The notes under the pieces: generated by a model
Database searches by the model: none
Told to the model about the DNA's origin: nothing
Seen by the model: the letters and a program-made list of their open reading frames with translations, nothing else
Program-made: the position numbers and the translations under genes
Part shown: positions 34,915-45,309 of the stretch, piece by piece
Position numbering within the stretch: position 1 is the first letter of the stretch
Layout of the letters: every line of letters starts with the position of its first letter
Source: Spirogloea muscicola
Taxonomy: Eukaryota; Streptophyta; Zygnematophyceae; Spirogloeales; Spirogloeaceae
Direction of reading: 5' to 3'
Length of the DNA stretch: 64,000 nt
Assembly: GCA_009602725.1 (NCBI GenBank)
Contig: WELB01000231.1
Coordinates: forward strand, 41,888-105,887

Positions 34915-35560
34915 TAGTAAGCTCTAGTGAGGAGCCGTGAATCAGAAAGACTAGTAGCCGGGAAGCTATCCCCCTGACGAAAGCCAGAGGCTGCAGCTAG
35001 AGCACGGCCAGCACGCAGATGCGAGGCGCAAGCCATGGACCGTTGGTGTGAAATGGGCGGGCGCATGCGAAAGACCTGAGCTAGCGAGCCAGCGGCGTTG
35101 AAGGCGGCCTGCTCACCTAGCCTGCGGGGACACAGCACGTCCGCCAGCCCGGCCAACTGGTCTAGCCACTGAGACCCGAAAGAAAGTGGTTCTCCCTCAG
35201 AAGGTAGGGGTTGGGTTAGTATCAGCAGCCGCATTCTCGTGAAGGTAGGGGTTGGGAAGGCCAGCCCAACAAGAATTGGACAAGGTCCAAAGAGCCGAAA
35301 GGCGCCTACACCACGCGCGGCCACTGCGGAGGGGAGCTTAGTAACCACGAGTTAGCAGCAGCAAGTCTGAGTGACTCGCAGCTGGGAAAGAGGCACTCAC
35401 GAGACCCAGAAGCAGCAGCTATAGCGCGGCCTGCCTGCAAGGGAACTGCGTGAGCCAGGGAGCGTTGGAAGAAAGTGCGCGCCCATAGAGAAGGGGACAG
35501 ACAGCCGCATGCGGAATACCTGGGCAATCGACCCGTCAGCGTGGAAGCCGGGCATCTCCT
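34915..35560 (-). mobile_element. Two degenerate LINE 3' ends, minus
   Basis: One ends LSDSRLLTRAY (stop near 34915) with LRAGRALAAASGFRQGDSFP upstream. The second carries a hairpin-like unit near 35255-35290 and a decayed C-terminus to about 35545 (..QRSLAHAVPLQAGRA). Confidence 0.68.
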
Positions 35561-35756
35561 CTGTCGGATCTGAGGCTCCTCACTCGTAATTACTGAGTGA
35601 TCCATCCTCCCCCTGTTCTTCCCATCGCATCCTCAGGCCCCTTTGTAGCTGCTCAACGCTCTTAGGCCCCTTCAAACCTTTGTCAATTCTTTTGGGCTGG
35701 CTTTTCGCAGCCCTTGCCCCCATTGGGAGTACCACTTCTTCTTCTCGCTCCTCTTG
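35560..35756 (+). mobile_element. LINE 3' end, type B
   Basis: LSDLRLLTR.. end, GTGATCCATCCTCCCCCTG, hairpin GGGCTGGCTTTTCGCAGCCC at about 35695 and an end in CTTCTTCT. Confidence 0.75.
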
Positions 35757-36310
35757 CTGACCCGGCCGACGATCGATGGCCTGCCGGGCAAGCCGCTGCA
35801 GAAGGTTCAGCCATCAACTGCCGAAGGCCCCCTGTACGTCGATCGCAAGTTTTGAGGACTCATCACCAGCAGGGTGGTCGGCATACTTGCGCCCAAAGAA
35901 GTGCTCGCCATGGAGGATAGGGGCTGGGAATGGCCAGCCCAAAAGGAATGAACAAGGTTCGAAGAAAGAGAAGGGGCTGGGTGAAGCGCTAAAAAAACAA
36001 CAAGCACAAGAGGAACTAAGCAGCTACAAAACACTCAGAAACCCCTGCTAAGAAGCCGCACGTTAGAGAAACTGGGCTCCTGGTAGCGGGTCCCCTGGCT
36101 AGGGCCAGAGGCAGCAGCAAGGGCTCGACCTGCGCGGAGATGCAATGCGCGAGCCATGGACCGCTGCAGCGAGACGGCCAAGCGTATGCGATACACCTGC
36201 GCGAGACATCCGGCTGCCGAAAGCCCCGTGCACATTGACGGCCAGTGGAACGTACTCGTCCCCTTCTGGGTCAACGCTACTGAGTGGTCCATCCTCCACC
36301 CATACTGACA
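35757..36310 (-). mobile_element. LINE fragments, minus (nuclease region, type A 3' end, C-terminus)
   Basis: Positions 35757-35890 match the region of the main copy at 31855-31970. Positions 35895-36060 are a type A 3' UTR with hairpin near 35928. Positions 36060-36300 encode SLQRSMARALHLRAGRALAA and the end VRLLSRGF. Confidence 0.7.
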
Positions 36311-36379
36311 CAGCGCTTTAGGCATCATTTCGTGTCTTGGTGTGTAGTTTTGTCTTTCCGGGCTTTTGTTGTACTTGCG

Positions 36380-36522
36380 ACGATGAGTTTCGACCTGTTT
36401 GCAGCGTGCTCAGGCTAATGCTTTGCACCAGAAAGCTGGGCGAGCTCTAGTTGGTAGCAGAAGGGCTTCGTATCTGCTATCTAGTATTCCGGCATCGACT
36501 AGCGACTAGCGACCTTTATGGG
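36380..36522 (+). mobile_element. LINE C-terminal fragment, type C, degenerate
   Basis: Resembles the CLQRAQAHALHQKAGRAL region with changes; it ends near 36522 where the next copy starts. Confidence 0.55.
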
Positions 36523-37330
36523 CCGAGTCAGGGGAGCTGGCCGCCCATGTCCTGCGCTGCGCCCACGGCGGCGAGCGGACAGCGGCCCACGACCGCCTCC
36601 GCGATGCGATGCATGGCATCCTGGTGGAGGCTGGCTTCTCGGTGGCAGCGGAGCACTCCGGAGTCATGCCGCTCCAGCCAAGGGCCGACGGTCGCAACGC
36701 CCGTCGCGTAGACCTGGTGGCCACCCCATAGGCCGGCGGGCCACGTCTTCTCCTGGACGTGGTGACCACCGACGCATACGACCGCTCACACCCAGCCCAA
36801 TGTGCCACCAAAGTTGGGTATGTGGTCGCCTGCGCCGCTCGGGCTAAAGAGCTCAATTACGCCGATCATCCGCGGGAAGACGAGTTCTTCCCGTTGGCAA
36901 TTGACACCCATGGGGCGCTGGGCGCTCGGTGGCTCGAGCTGCTCAACCAGCTCGCACGCTACGCCATCGCCCGTCGCTTCTATGGGGAGCAGGTGGACTT
37001 TCCTGCAGCCGGGTCGCTGGCGCAAGTGTACCGAATGCGCCTGGCCGTCTCGCTGCAGAGGTCGATGGCCCGCGCGCTGCACCTTCGTGCCGGCAAAGCC
37101 CTCGCTGCTGCCTCTGGCTCTGGCCAGGGTACCCACTTCCAGGAGCCTAGCATCTCTCATCTGCGGCTGCTTAGCAGGGGTTACTGAGTGATCCTTAGCT
37201 GCTTTGCTTCTTTTTGTGCTTGTTTTTCTTAGCGCTTGTTGCACATTCTTCCCCCTTCTCGTACTTTTTTTTGGTTTTTGGGCTGGTTTTTCCGGCCCCT
37301 ATCCTCAATGGGCGAGCACTTTCTTCTTCT
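36523..37330 (+). mobile_element. LINE nuclease domain, C-terminus and 3' UTR, type A
   Basis: From ELAAHVLRCAHGGERTAAHD through VAAEHSGVMPLQPRADG, RRVDLVATP, LLLDVVTTDAYDRSHPAQ, KELNYADHPREDEFFPLAID to HLRLLSRGY and TGA near 37185. One in-frame TAG lies after RRVDLVATP (near 36730); otherwise it is open. The type A 3' UTR has a hairpin at about 37279. Confidence 0.82.
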
Positions 37331-37450
37331 TTATGTATTGACCCGTGGTTGCTGAGCGGGTCAGTCTGCTGTAAGTTACGTGCTTGCCTTTGTACTTTGG
37401 CCATTTGGCCTTGGTTTGATTTCAAATACACGCATTCTTCCTTAGCCAGC
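37331..37450 (+). mobile_element. LINE tail, type C, upstream of the PhyH gene
   Basis: LYVLTRGC stop near 37354, then GCGGGTCAG and GTGCTTGCCTTTGTACTTTG. It ends within about 30 bases of the next gene's upstream ATG and has the same orientation. Confidence 0.75.
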
Positions 37451-37475
37451 ATATTGCCCCGTCGCCAGGACTTTC

Positions 37476-37574
37476 ATGAGGCTCGATTTGGCCTCCCTTT
37501 GCACTGCGCGCCTGTTCTCTCGTCATTGCACCACCACGTGGGCCCGCTCAGCAGCTCCCTGCGGCCGCCGCCCT

Positions 37575-37605
<31 letters not shown>

Positions 37606-39552
37606 GCCGCGGGCCGCCGTCCGCCTCGCGGCTCGCCACTAGGCGTCGCCCCGCGAAGGCGCTGATGGCCATGGCCGGCGGCGCCGTCGCCGGCGCGCGC
37701 AGGATCGCGGAGGAGGACGTGGCTCGGCTGGAGGCCGACGGCGCCACGGTGCTGCGGGGACTCTTCTCCAGCGCCTGGGTTGACGAGCTGCGCACCGCAG
37801 CCGAGGCCAACATGCAAAGCCCCGGTGCGCTCCTCTGCTCGCCTAGGAGCTCCCCGCAGTGCGCAGCCCGACGGGCTGGTGGGATTATTCCTCCCCGGCG
37901 CAAGCTCGAGCTCACGGCCGGCCGCCGAGCGCCTGGCCTGGGCTCCTGCGCAGCGCCGCCGGGCTGAGCTGAGCCCCCCAGTGGCCTGCTCTGCCATCCA
38001 GGCCCGCTCTGCGACGAGCATGTGAAGCCGGGCGAGGTCCGCCGCCCCTACCACTGGAAGTTCGTGCTGGCCGTCTGTGAGCCGCCAGTGTCGTGAGGCG
38101 CCAATTGTGGCCGTTGACCGTCACCGCCATTGCTTCTGAAGTCCCATCTTCCCTGCTTCGCTGCTATCAGTCTCGGCTCCCTTCTCACCCCCCTGTCGTG
38201 GCCGCCCCTTCGGTCGCTCCTCCTCCAGCCAGGACGGTTCCACGACGACCAGTTCCTGTGGCGGCGCCACGACGCCATGCGGCGCTTCATCCACGAGTCG
38301 GCTGTTGCAGACGTGGCCAGGCAGATGATGAGGTTGTCAACCATCCGCTGCCTGCCATACTGACACATTCTACACCTGCATTCGCACACGATGGGAAAAT
38401 CTCGCCAGATAGTCAGAGCTAAGGTGATGCGTGGCACCAACATCTGCAAACACAGCAGCTTCTCGCTGGCAGCACTACCTGTCTCTTTCCCTTGTGCCTC
38501 CTCTGCAAATTTGCAACTTGTCTCCATCACAACTGTGGCAGGTCGAGGACGGCCCGGCTGTTCTACGACCACCTCTTGGTCAAGGAGCCGGGCACTCGGT
38601 CTCTGACGCCGTGGCACAACGACCAGTCCTACTGGCACGCCAAGGGCCACCAGATCGTCTCGGTGTGGCTGGCACTTGACACCGTGCCCAAGGCTGCATG
38701 CGTCAAGTATGTGCGCGGGTCACACAACTGGAAGCTTCTGCACCAGTACGTGTCTACGCTTGACACCTCATTTGCTGGTATTAATGACAATCATGGCAGC
38801 AGCTTGCACGTGCTTGCCGACTGGCCTCTGAGAGCTGCAGGACCAGCCAGTAGGAGCAAGCTCACTTCCTGCTGACACTCGGCTTCTGCTTTGGATCAGA
38901 GTGACATCCTTTTCTGGTAACGAAGACCGATATGACACAAGAGGCACCACTGATCTCCCTCCGATGCCGGACATTGAGAACAAGCTTGACGAGGCAAGCA
39001 GCGCTGCTCACATTTTTGGCAACAGCAACCTGCACTGCTCAAATGCAGCAGAGTTGAGATTGGATTAATGGCGCTGAGCACCCTGCAGGAGGCACCCTGC
39101 AGGAGCAGTGATTTCATTTGCTGAATCACGTATATTGTGCTCTTCTCCAGGTTGAACTGCTTGCGTGGGACATGGAGCCTGGCGACTGCCTGGTGCACCA
39201 CGCTTTTGCGGTACACGGAGCCTCCGGCACATCCACATCCTCACGGAGGCGACGAGGCTACGCCACGCGCTGGCTTGGAGACGATGTTGTGTTTGACCCA
39301 CGTCCTGGTGTGCTCCTTTTCTTACTCCATTGTTGTGATTGGGTCTGCACTATGATTAGAGATGATGGCTGGTGGATGAAGCTCTTGAATCAGCTTGTGA
39401 CCTTCAGCAAAAGCTGATGTAAGGGATTGCGACACTCATTTGTTTGCGCAGGGACAATGCACTACTCCTGGTTAGCAGCAGGCTTGGACCCCAAGTTGAC
39501 GCCAGGTTCGCCAATGGAAGCAGATCTTTTCCCCATTGCACAAGCAGCTTGA
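37476..39552 (+). CDS. Phytanoyl-CoA dioxygenase (PhyH) family Fe(II)/2-oxoglutarate oxygenase
   Basis: The family hydroxylates acyl-CoAs or other small molecules using Fe(II) and 2-oxoglutarate; the substrate here is unknown. The frame opens at 37476 with a basic, Ser/Arg-rich lead that could be a targeting peptide; an internal start at 37665 (MAMAGGAVAGARRIAEEDVA) is the conserved-domain start. Exon blocks: LEADGATVLRGLFSSAWVDE; CDEHVKPGEVRRPYHWKFVL (about 38008-38070); FHDDQFLWRRHDAMRRFIHE (about 38236); RLFYDHLLVKEPGTRSLTPW followed by HNDQSYWHAKGHQIVSVWLA (the H-x-D iron ligands, about 38555-38670); SFSGNEDRYDTRGTTDLPPM; and VELLAWDMEPGDCLVHHAFA with the distal His and the R of RRRRGYATRWLGDD (about 39152-39310). 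The last exon gives HYSWLAAGLDPKLTPGSP and ends at TGA 39550. No peroxisomal C-terminal signal. Convergent with SPP. Confidence 0.88.
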
Positions 39553-40253
39553 ACTTATTGTCAGGAAGCCACGTACTCTGTGCCAAAAGTGCATGCAGGT
39601 GCCCTTTATGTGTCGTGCGTTCACCTGATACTTCCGAAGCTTTGTCAAGCTTTGTCAAACATATACCACTACCTAGGCCCTGAGCTTGTGCGATACAATA
39701 GCCACCAACTGTGGCCTGCCAATGCTCACCCTAGCCTAGGCCCGAGCTGGGGTGGGACTAAGAACATTACAATGACAGTGCATGCAAGGTAGTCTTGAGA
39801 AATTGCATCAATCACTTCAAGTGTTGCAGTAGCCAGCAGTCGGACACCACTGGCTACTATAGTACACATTTTCGTACACATCCTTACTTATGGGCTCCCT
39901 GGTACAAAAGCATTGCTGAGCAACCGCGTACTGCGAACTCCAGTGAGCACAATAGAAAGCATATTAGGCACCCCAGTATATCAGTAACACCACCATTTTT
40001 GCATCAGTTGGCTGTGCCCATTCGTGACCATTATTGAAATTCTATTCATGTGCAAAAGTCAAGCACGAGCTTTGGCGCAGGTCGGCAGGATGGCGTGTCT
40101 TACTTGCAATGAGTTGCTTCTTTGAGGTCATGATAGGCCATGAGGATGCAAATATGGTCAACTCACGCTTACTTTCTCTCTAGAACTACCTAAATTCTGA
40201 CCTTATACCGCATGGAAGTATCGGGTAAAGCGTTGTGGGGGGAGCTAGGCTGT
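39553..40253. other. 3'-3' space between PhyH and SPP genes
   Basis: About 700 bases of AT-richer sequence with no exon or LINE repeat recognised; presumably the two 3' UTRs. Confidence 0.5.
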
Positions 40254-42050
40254 CTAGAAGTTGAAGTGATGGATAGCCTCGATAATGCCTCCAGCACATC
40301 GCTCTGTGGCGCGGAAAATGTGCTCTGCACCCTTATGTTTGTCCTCATACCATCGCACCAGCTCCTCCATAGCATTGCTCACCTGCCAAGTAGTTCAGCC
40401 ACGACTTAGCACAACAGAAGCCCACAGGATGCGATAGTGTATCAGTTGGCATATAGGCATGGTGGACATCAATATGACACCTACTTTGAAAGCTCGTCAA
40501 GCTGACTCTCTGAAATGGCCTCGGAACACTTGAGGAAGTACTTACAGATGCCATTGAGTAGCGACCACTTACCATGACACCCTTGACAGTTGGCACATCA
40601 AAGAGCTCAGCGTCGTTGCCAGAGTCGCCGCAGACGAGCGTGTTCTTTGGCGTCCTGCCTTCCTTCTTGAACTTCTCCAGCAGGTAAGCCAGAGCAGCTC
40701 CCTTGCCGGCGCCAGACGACAGCACGTCAAGATCAATGCCGCCGCTGTAGATCAACTTTGCTTTTACCTGCACAGAGTCACGAGGCCCACACTACGTGAA
40801 TGAAGCCAGCACGTTCAACAGATGGTATCAGTGATGTGGACATGCGAGTATCAGCTGTCCCCATCTACCTTGTTCCACACACTGCATAGATAGGCACAAC
40901 CTGGGGATCTAGCCTGACAGGAGCGCCATCTTTGACAGTGCTGGGACCACTCTTCAGCACTTTTCTGCAAGTCACTGGCTGAGAGTATACTTACCCCTTT
41001 GTCCCTGAAACTTGACTCCATGGCCTCGATGACGGCATTGGCTTGCTCCTTGTTGACGTGGAACGACACCTTGTGAGGCCTCTGCTCACTCTCCTCCTGA
41101 GGAGAACAATTGAGGAGGGAGAGGCTTATGCGGTTGCCCGTATGCACATCTTCTTCAGTACATGCAGGGTTGTTGTCTGGAGGTGCTCGAGTGAAGCTCA
41201 AGGCCTCCAACTGTACTGTCCAAGACTCTCTGAGGTCTTTGTGTTCTTTGTGTGTCTGGGCTACTACAGAGACCTCCAAGGTGCCTGAGGCCTGCTGCAA
41301 GACGCGCACCTGGAACTTGAGATCGGAGTGTTTTTTGGCCTCTTCCACAACGACAGCGCGGTCCCAGCCCTGGTCCAGGATCTTCTCCCACTCGGAGTCG
41401 GGCGTAAGGGAGTCGCCATATACAATCTCAGTGCCGACGGACATGATCGTGATGTTAGGCGTCAGCAGGGGCTGCTCCTCTCGGAGCTTCTCGTACAGGT
41501 GAGGAGACCGGCCTGCTCCCAAGCCCCCCACAGCTATGCTCAGACTGATAGCAAAGTCAAGGCTTGCTAGAAACAGCGGCACTCCCAGAGTGCTTGCACA
41601 AGTCAGTCAGGCAATCACTACCATATGCTGAAGTGCTTCAAGCTAACCAAATGTCTGCCTCCAGCTCTGGATCAGTGTGGTCGGTGCCAACGCCACGCCC
41701 AGGGAGCCCATTGGATTCCGGGAGGACGGACAAGTCAATGCAGCTGAGCATACCGGTCGAGAACACGAGAAGCGAGTCCTTGGAGAACTTCTCGGTCCAC
41801 AGCTTGCCAAACTCCTTGAGGGAGGTGTGCTCTGGATCCTTGTGGTCGACCTGGCCACCACGGCAGGCCACAATCCCACGGGCAGGAGAGGCACCCAGGT
41901 AAGCAAGTGCTGCAACGCCGGCAAGGTCCTTGGAGGGGCGCTGCAGAGTGCCTTTCCGTTGGCACAGGGCCTAGCTTCGGAAAGGCTTACCATGGTGTTA
42001 TCGAGGTCTGACACAAGGAGGAGGTTGATGGGATCTTGCGAGGCCGCCAT
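40254..42050 (-). CDS. SPP: Sucrose-6F-phosphate phosphatase, core HAD domain only
   Basis: Last step of sucrose synthesis: removes phosphate from sucrose-6-phosphate in the cytosol. Start at 42050: [20 protein letters not shown] with the HAD nucleophile D-x-D. Then [60 protein letters not shown] and [20 protein letters not shown] (cap region). The final part gives [20 protein letters not shown] (motif III Lys), [19 protein letters not shown] (motif IV) and the end [20 protein letters not shown] plus F, TAG at 40254. The protein ends where the catalytic core of plant SPP ends, so the C-terminal S6PP_C domain of land-plant enzymes is absent, as in cyanobacterial forms. Frame is open upstream with other ATGs (about 42176), so a longer N-terminus is possible. 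Confidence 0.93.
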
Positions 42051-42501
42051 GGCTGTGGCCCTGGCCGCCCGCGGCGCCACAACCGAGCGCTCGACGTGCT
42101 GCTGAGGAAGACAGCCGAAGGCACCCCGAAGAGCATGGTAAGCTGGTGGCCAGCCTCTCCTCCGGGCCATCACCATTACTACTGGGCTTCCGCCACCTGA
42201 GGGCTGCTGTGAGTCATGGTTAAAAGGCGAGCTCCATGGAGGGCCACGGCAAGGATCCGTCCGATCGCGCAGGCGCAGGACGAAGGGGAGCACCTCGAGT
42301 GGCAGCCGGCCACAGGCGGTGCGGCTGACGCCGCGCGCAGAGCTAGCGGGCTGGCGGCAGAGCGGGCGGCGGCAGCCCCCGGAGCCTGCGCCCCGGGAAA
42401 TGCGGCCTGACGACGGCGTCAGGCGCGGCGGCGATCGCCGCGCGCGGCGGCCGTGGCAGCCTGCGAGCTGCGAGCTGTGGGAGCGGCCAACGGCAGCATT
42501 G

Positions 42502-42503
<2 letters not shown>

Positions 42504-42558
<55 letters not shown>
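42504..42558 (+). repeat. Poly(A) run next to gap
   Basis: A run of A starting at about 42504 that ends exactly at the N gap; like 1-123, probably tied to contig ends. Confidence 0.9.
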
Positions 42559-43503
42559 NNNNNNNNNNNNNNNNNNNNNNNNNNNNNNNNNNNNNNNNNN
42601 NNNNNNNNNNNNNNNNNNNNNNNNNNNNNNNNNNNNNNNNNNNNNNNNNNNNNNNNNNNNNNNNNNNNNNNNNNNNNNNNNNNNNNNNNNNNNNNNNNNN
42701 NNNNNNNNNNNNNNNNNNNNNNNNNNNNNNNNNNNNNNNNNNNNNNNNNNNNNNNNNNNNNNNNNNNNNNNNNNNNNNNNNNNNNNNNNNNNNNNNNNNN
42801 NNNNNNNNNNNNNNNNNNNNNNNNNNNNNNNNNNNNNNNNNNNNNNNNNNNNNNNNNNNNNNNNNNNNNNNNNNNNNNNNNNNNNNNNNNNNNNNNNNNN
42901 NNNNNNNNNNNNNNNNNNNNNNNNNNNNNNNNNNNNNNNNNNNNNNNNNNNNNNNNNNNNNNNNNNNNNNNNNNNNNNNNNNNNNNNNNNNNNNNNNNNN
43001 NNNNNNNNNNNNNNNNNNNNNNNNNNNNNNNNNNNNNNNNNNNNNNNNNNNNNNNNNNNNNNNNNNNNNNNNNNNNNNNNNNNNNNNNNNNNNNNNNNNN
43101 NNNNNNNNNNNNNNNNNNNNNNNNNNNNNNNNNNNNNNNNNNNNNNNNNNNNNNNNNNNNNNNNNNNNNNNNNNNNNNNNNNNNNNNNNNNNNNNNNNNN
43201 NNNNNNNNNNNNNNNNNNNNNNNNNNNNNNNNNNNNNNNNNNNNNNNNNNNNNNNNNNNNNNNNNNNNNNNNNNNNNNNNNNNNNNNNNNNNNNNNNNNN
43301 NNNNNNNNNNNNNNNNNNNNNNNNNNNNNNNNNNNNNNNNNNNNNNNNNNNNNNNNNNNNNNNNNNNNNNNNNNNNNNNNNNNNNNNNNNNNNNNNNNNN
43401 NNNNNNNNNNNNNNNNNNNNNNNNNNNNNNNNNNNNNNNNNNNNNNNNNNNNNNNNNNNNNNNNNNNNNNNNNNNNNNNNNNNNNNNNNNNNNNNNNNNN
43501 NNN
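42559..43503. other. Assembly gap (945 N)
   Basis: Run of N between the 5' side of the SPP gene and a LINE fragment. Long open frames running through it are artefacts of the N stretch. Confidence 0.99.
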
Positions 43504-43935
43504 GCTGCAGCGAGACGGCCAGGCGCATGCGATACAATTGCGCCAGCGACCCTGCTGCAGGGAAGTCTACAGGCTCCCCATGGAAGCGACGGGCGATGGT
43601 GTGGCGGGCGAGCTGGGTGAGCAGCTCGAGCCACCGAGCGCCCAGCGCCCCATGGGTGTCTATGGCCAACGGGAAGAACTTGTCTGCCGGCGGATGGTCA
43701 GCGTATTTGAGCTCCTTGGCGCGAGCGGCGCCGGCGACCGCATACCCAGCCTTGGTGGCACACTGGGCTGGGTGGGAGCGGTCGAAGGCGTCGGTGGTCA
43801 CCACGTCCAGAAGAAGACGTGGCCCGCCGGCCTGTGGGGTGGCCACCAGGTCTACGCGCCGGGCGTGGAGACCGTCGGCCCTGTCCTGGAGCGGCATGAC
43901 GCCGGAGTGCTCGCGCGGAGACATCAGAGGTGAAG
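43504..43935 (-). mobile_element. LINE nuclease-region fragment, left end in gap
   Basis: Encodes REHSGVMPLQDRADGLHARR, VDLVATPQAGGPRLLLDVVT, DRSHPAQCATKAGYAVA, KELKYADHPPADKFFPLAID and AGSLAQLYRMRLAVSLQ up to the gap. Open throughout; the cleanest copy of this block. Confidence 0.82.
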
Positions 43936-44400
43936 CTCGTCCCAAAGGGGCGGGGGCTGTGTCAAGCCAGCCCAGAAAAAGTGAACAAGGTCCAGAGGGC
44001 AGAAGGCGCCAAAAGCACACAGCACAAGAGACTACAGCGAATTGGGAGCTTAGTAGCCCCGAGTCAGCAGCCGCAAGTCGGAGTAACTTGCAGCTGGAAG
44101 ACAAGGGCACCCCGACGAGACCCAGAAGTGGCAGCCACAGCGCGGCCTGCTCGCAAGTGCACTGCATGAGCCTGGGACCGTTGGAAGAAGTGGCTCTCCC
44201 AATGGGGGCAAGGGCTGTGAAAGCCAGCCCGAAAAGAATTGACAAAGGTTCGAAGGGGCCAAATGACGGAGGGGCCTAAAACGCTTAGCAGCTACGAAGG
44301 GGCCTGAAGATGCTATATCAGATCGGGGGGAGGATGGACCACTCAGTAGTTACGAGTGAGGAGCCTCAAATCCGACAGACTAGCTGCCGGAAAATTATCC
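43936..44400 (-). mobile_element. Two LINE 3' ends, minus
   Basis: Positions 43936-44160: C-terminus ending DLRLLTRGY near 44050, then a hairpin (near 43963). Positions 44190-44400: type B end (stop near 44338, GGTCCATCC) with a hairpin near 44217. The first directly abuts the older fragment on its left. Confidence 0.74.
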
Positions 44401-44489
44401 CCCTGAGCCCCGAAAGCAGTTGGAAGGATGACTTACACAGGGATGACGATGAAGCAGCAGAAAGGGCACGGCCAGCACACATCACGCAG

Positions 44490-44770
44490 CACACTTCACA
44501 GCCATTGCCCCCATTTAGGAAGTCTTTCGGGGAGAAGCTTCTATGTCATTTTGGGCTGGCCTCGCAAGGCCATTGCGCCCATTGGAAGCGCTTCTTGCTC
44601 AGTAATGTCTTTCAGCGCTTTTTGGCCCCTTCGGAACTTGTCGGGCTGGCTGTTCACAGCCCTCGGCCCCTGTGGGAGAGCCCACTTTCTTTTGGCCACA
44701 TCGGACCTTGTCAATTCTTTCGGGCTGGCTTTTTATAGCCCGTGGCACCTTTGAGAGAGCAGCTTTCTTG
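44490..44770 (+). repeat. Array of LINE-type 3' UTR hairpin units
   Basis: Hairpin-like units near 44500, 44553, 44642 and 44722, each with a GGGCTGGC..GCCC core and an AGAGC/TTTCTT end. No ORF end accompanies them. Confidence 0.68.
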
Positions 44771-45309
44771 TCAGGGGCAACTCTGAAGGCAAGAGTCAAC
44801 GAGCCCACACAATGCAGGACATGGTACTCAGACGGATCCTGTAGCTTATTGGAAAGCTACTCAGTCAACAAGTATTCAGCCGCCGCCTTATGTAGCGCAT
44901 AGAGCCTTAGCACTTCGGGCTGCTGCAATCGGCAGTGCGCCCCTTGCCCTCTATTGTGACAACTATGCAGCTCCCTTCTATAAAGATATTCGTTCTTCTC
45001 CCACTTGAACAGGCCTTTATGTATCGCATGTCCATTTTTGAAAATTCGGCAACTCATCTAGGCTGGCCCTTTACAGCCTCAGCCAGAAGATCGGCATCAA
45101 GCTGGCTATTACAGCCACCGCACTCCATGTCGTCATTGCGGTCTAGCAGTGGAAAGAATGAGAGGGATATAAAGTAGCTCAATCAAAGAATGAAGGGGTA
45201 TCTAAGGTACGTGGTGCTGGTTTGGCAGCATGCAATATGTTACATACGAAAGGATGGTCGAGTCAAAAAGCAGCTCGCACTGCGCTAAAGTGAGTAGATT
45301 TGCTGTGTA
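44771..45309. other. Intergenic, little recognised
   Basis: A very decayed hairpin unit may be at about 45060-45085. No exon with a family match. Confidence 0.4.

Noticed and set aside
41643-44279. Open frames of about 600 codons through the 42559-43503 gap
   Set aside because: Mostly N plus a poly-Lys/poly-Phe run from the A tract; the ends belong to SPP and to a LINE fragment.
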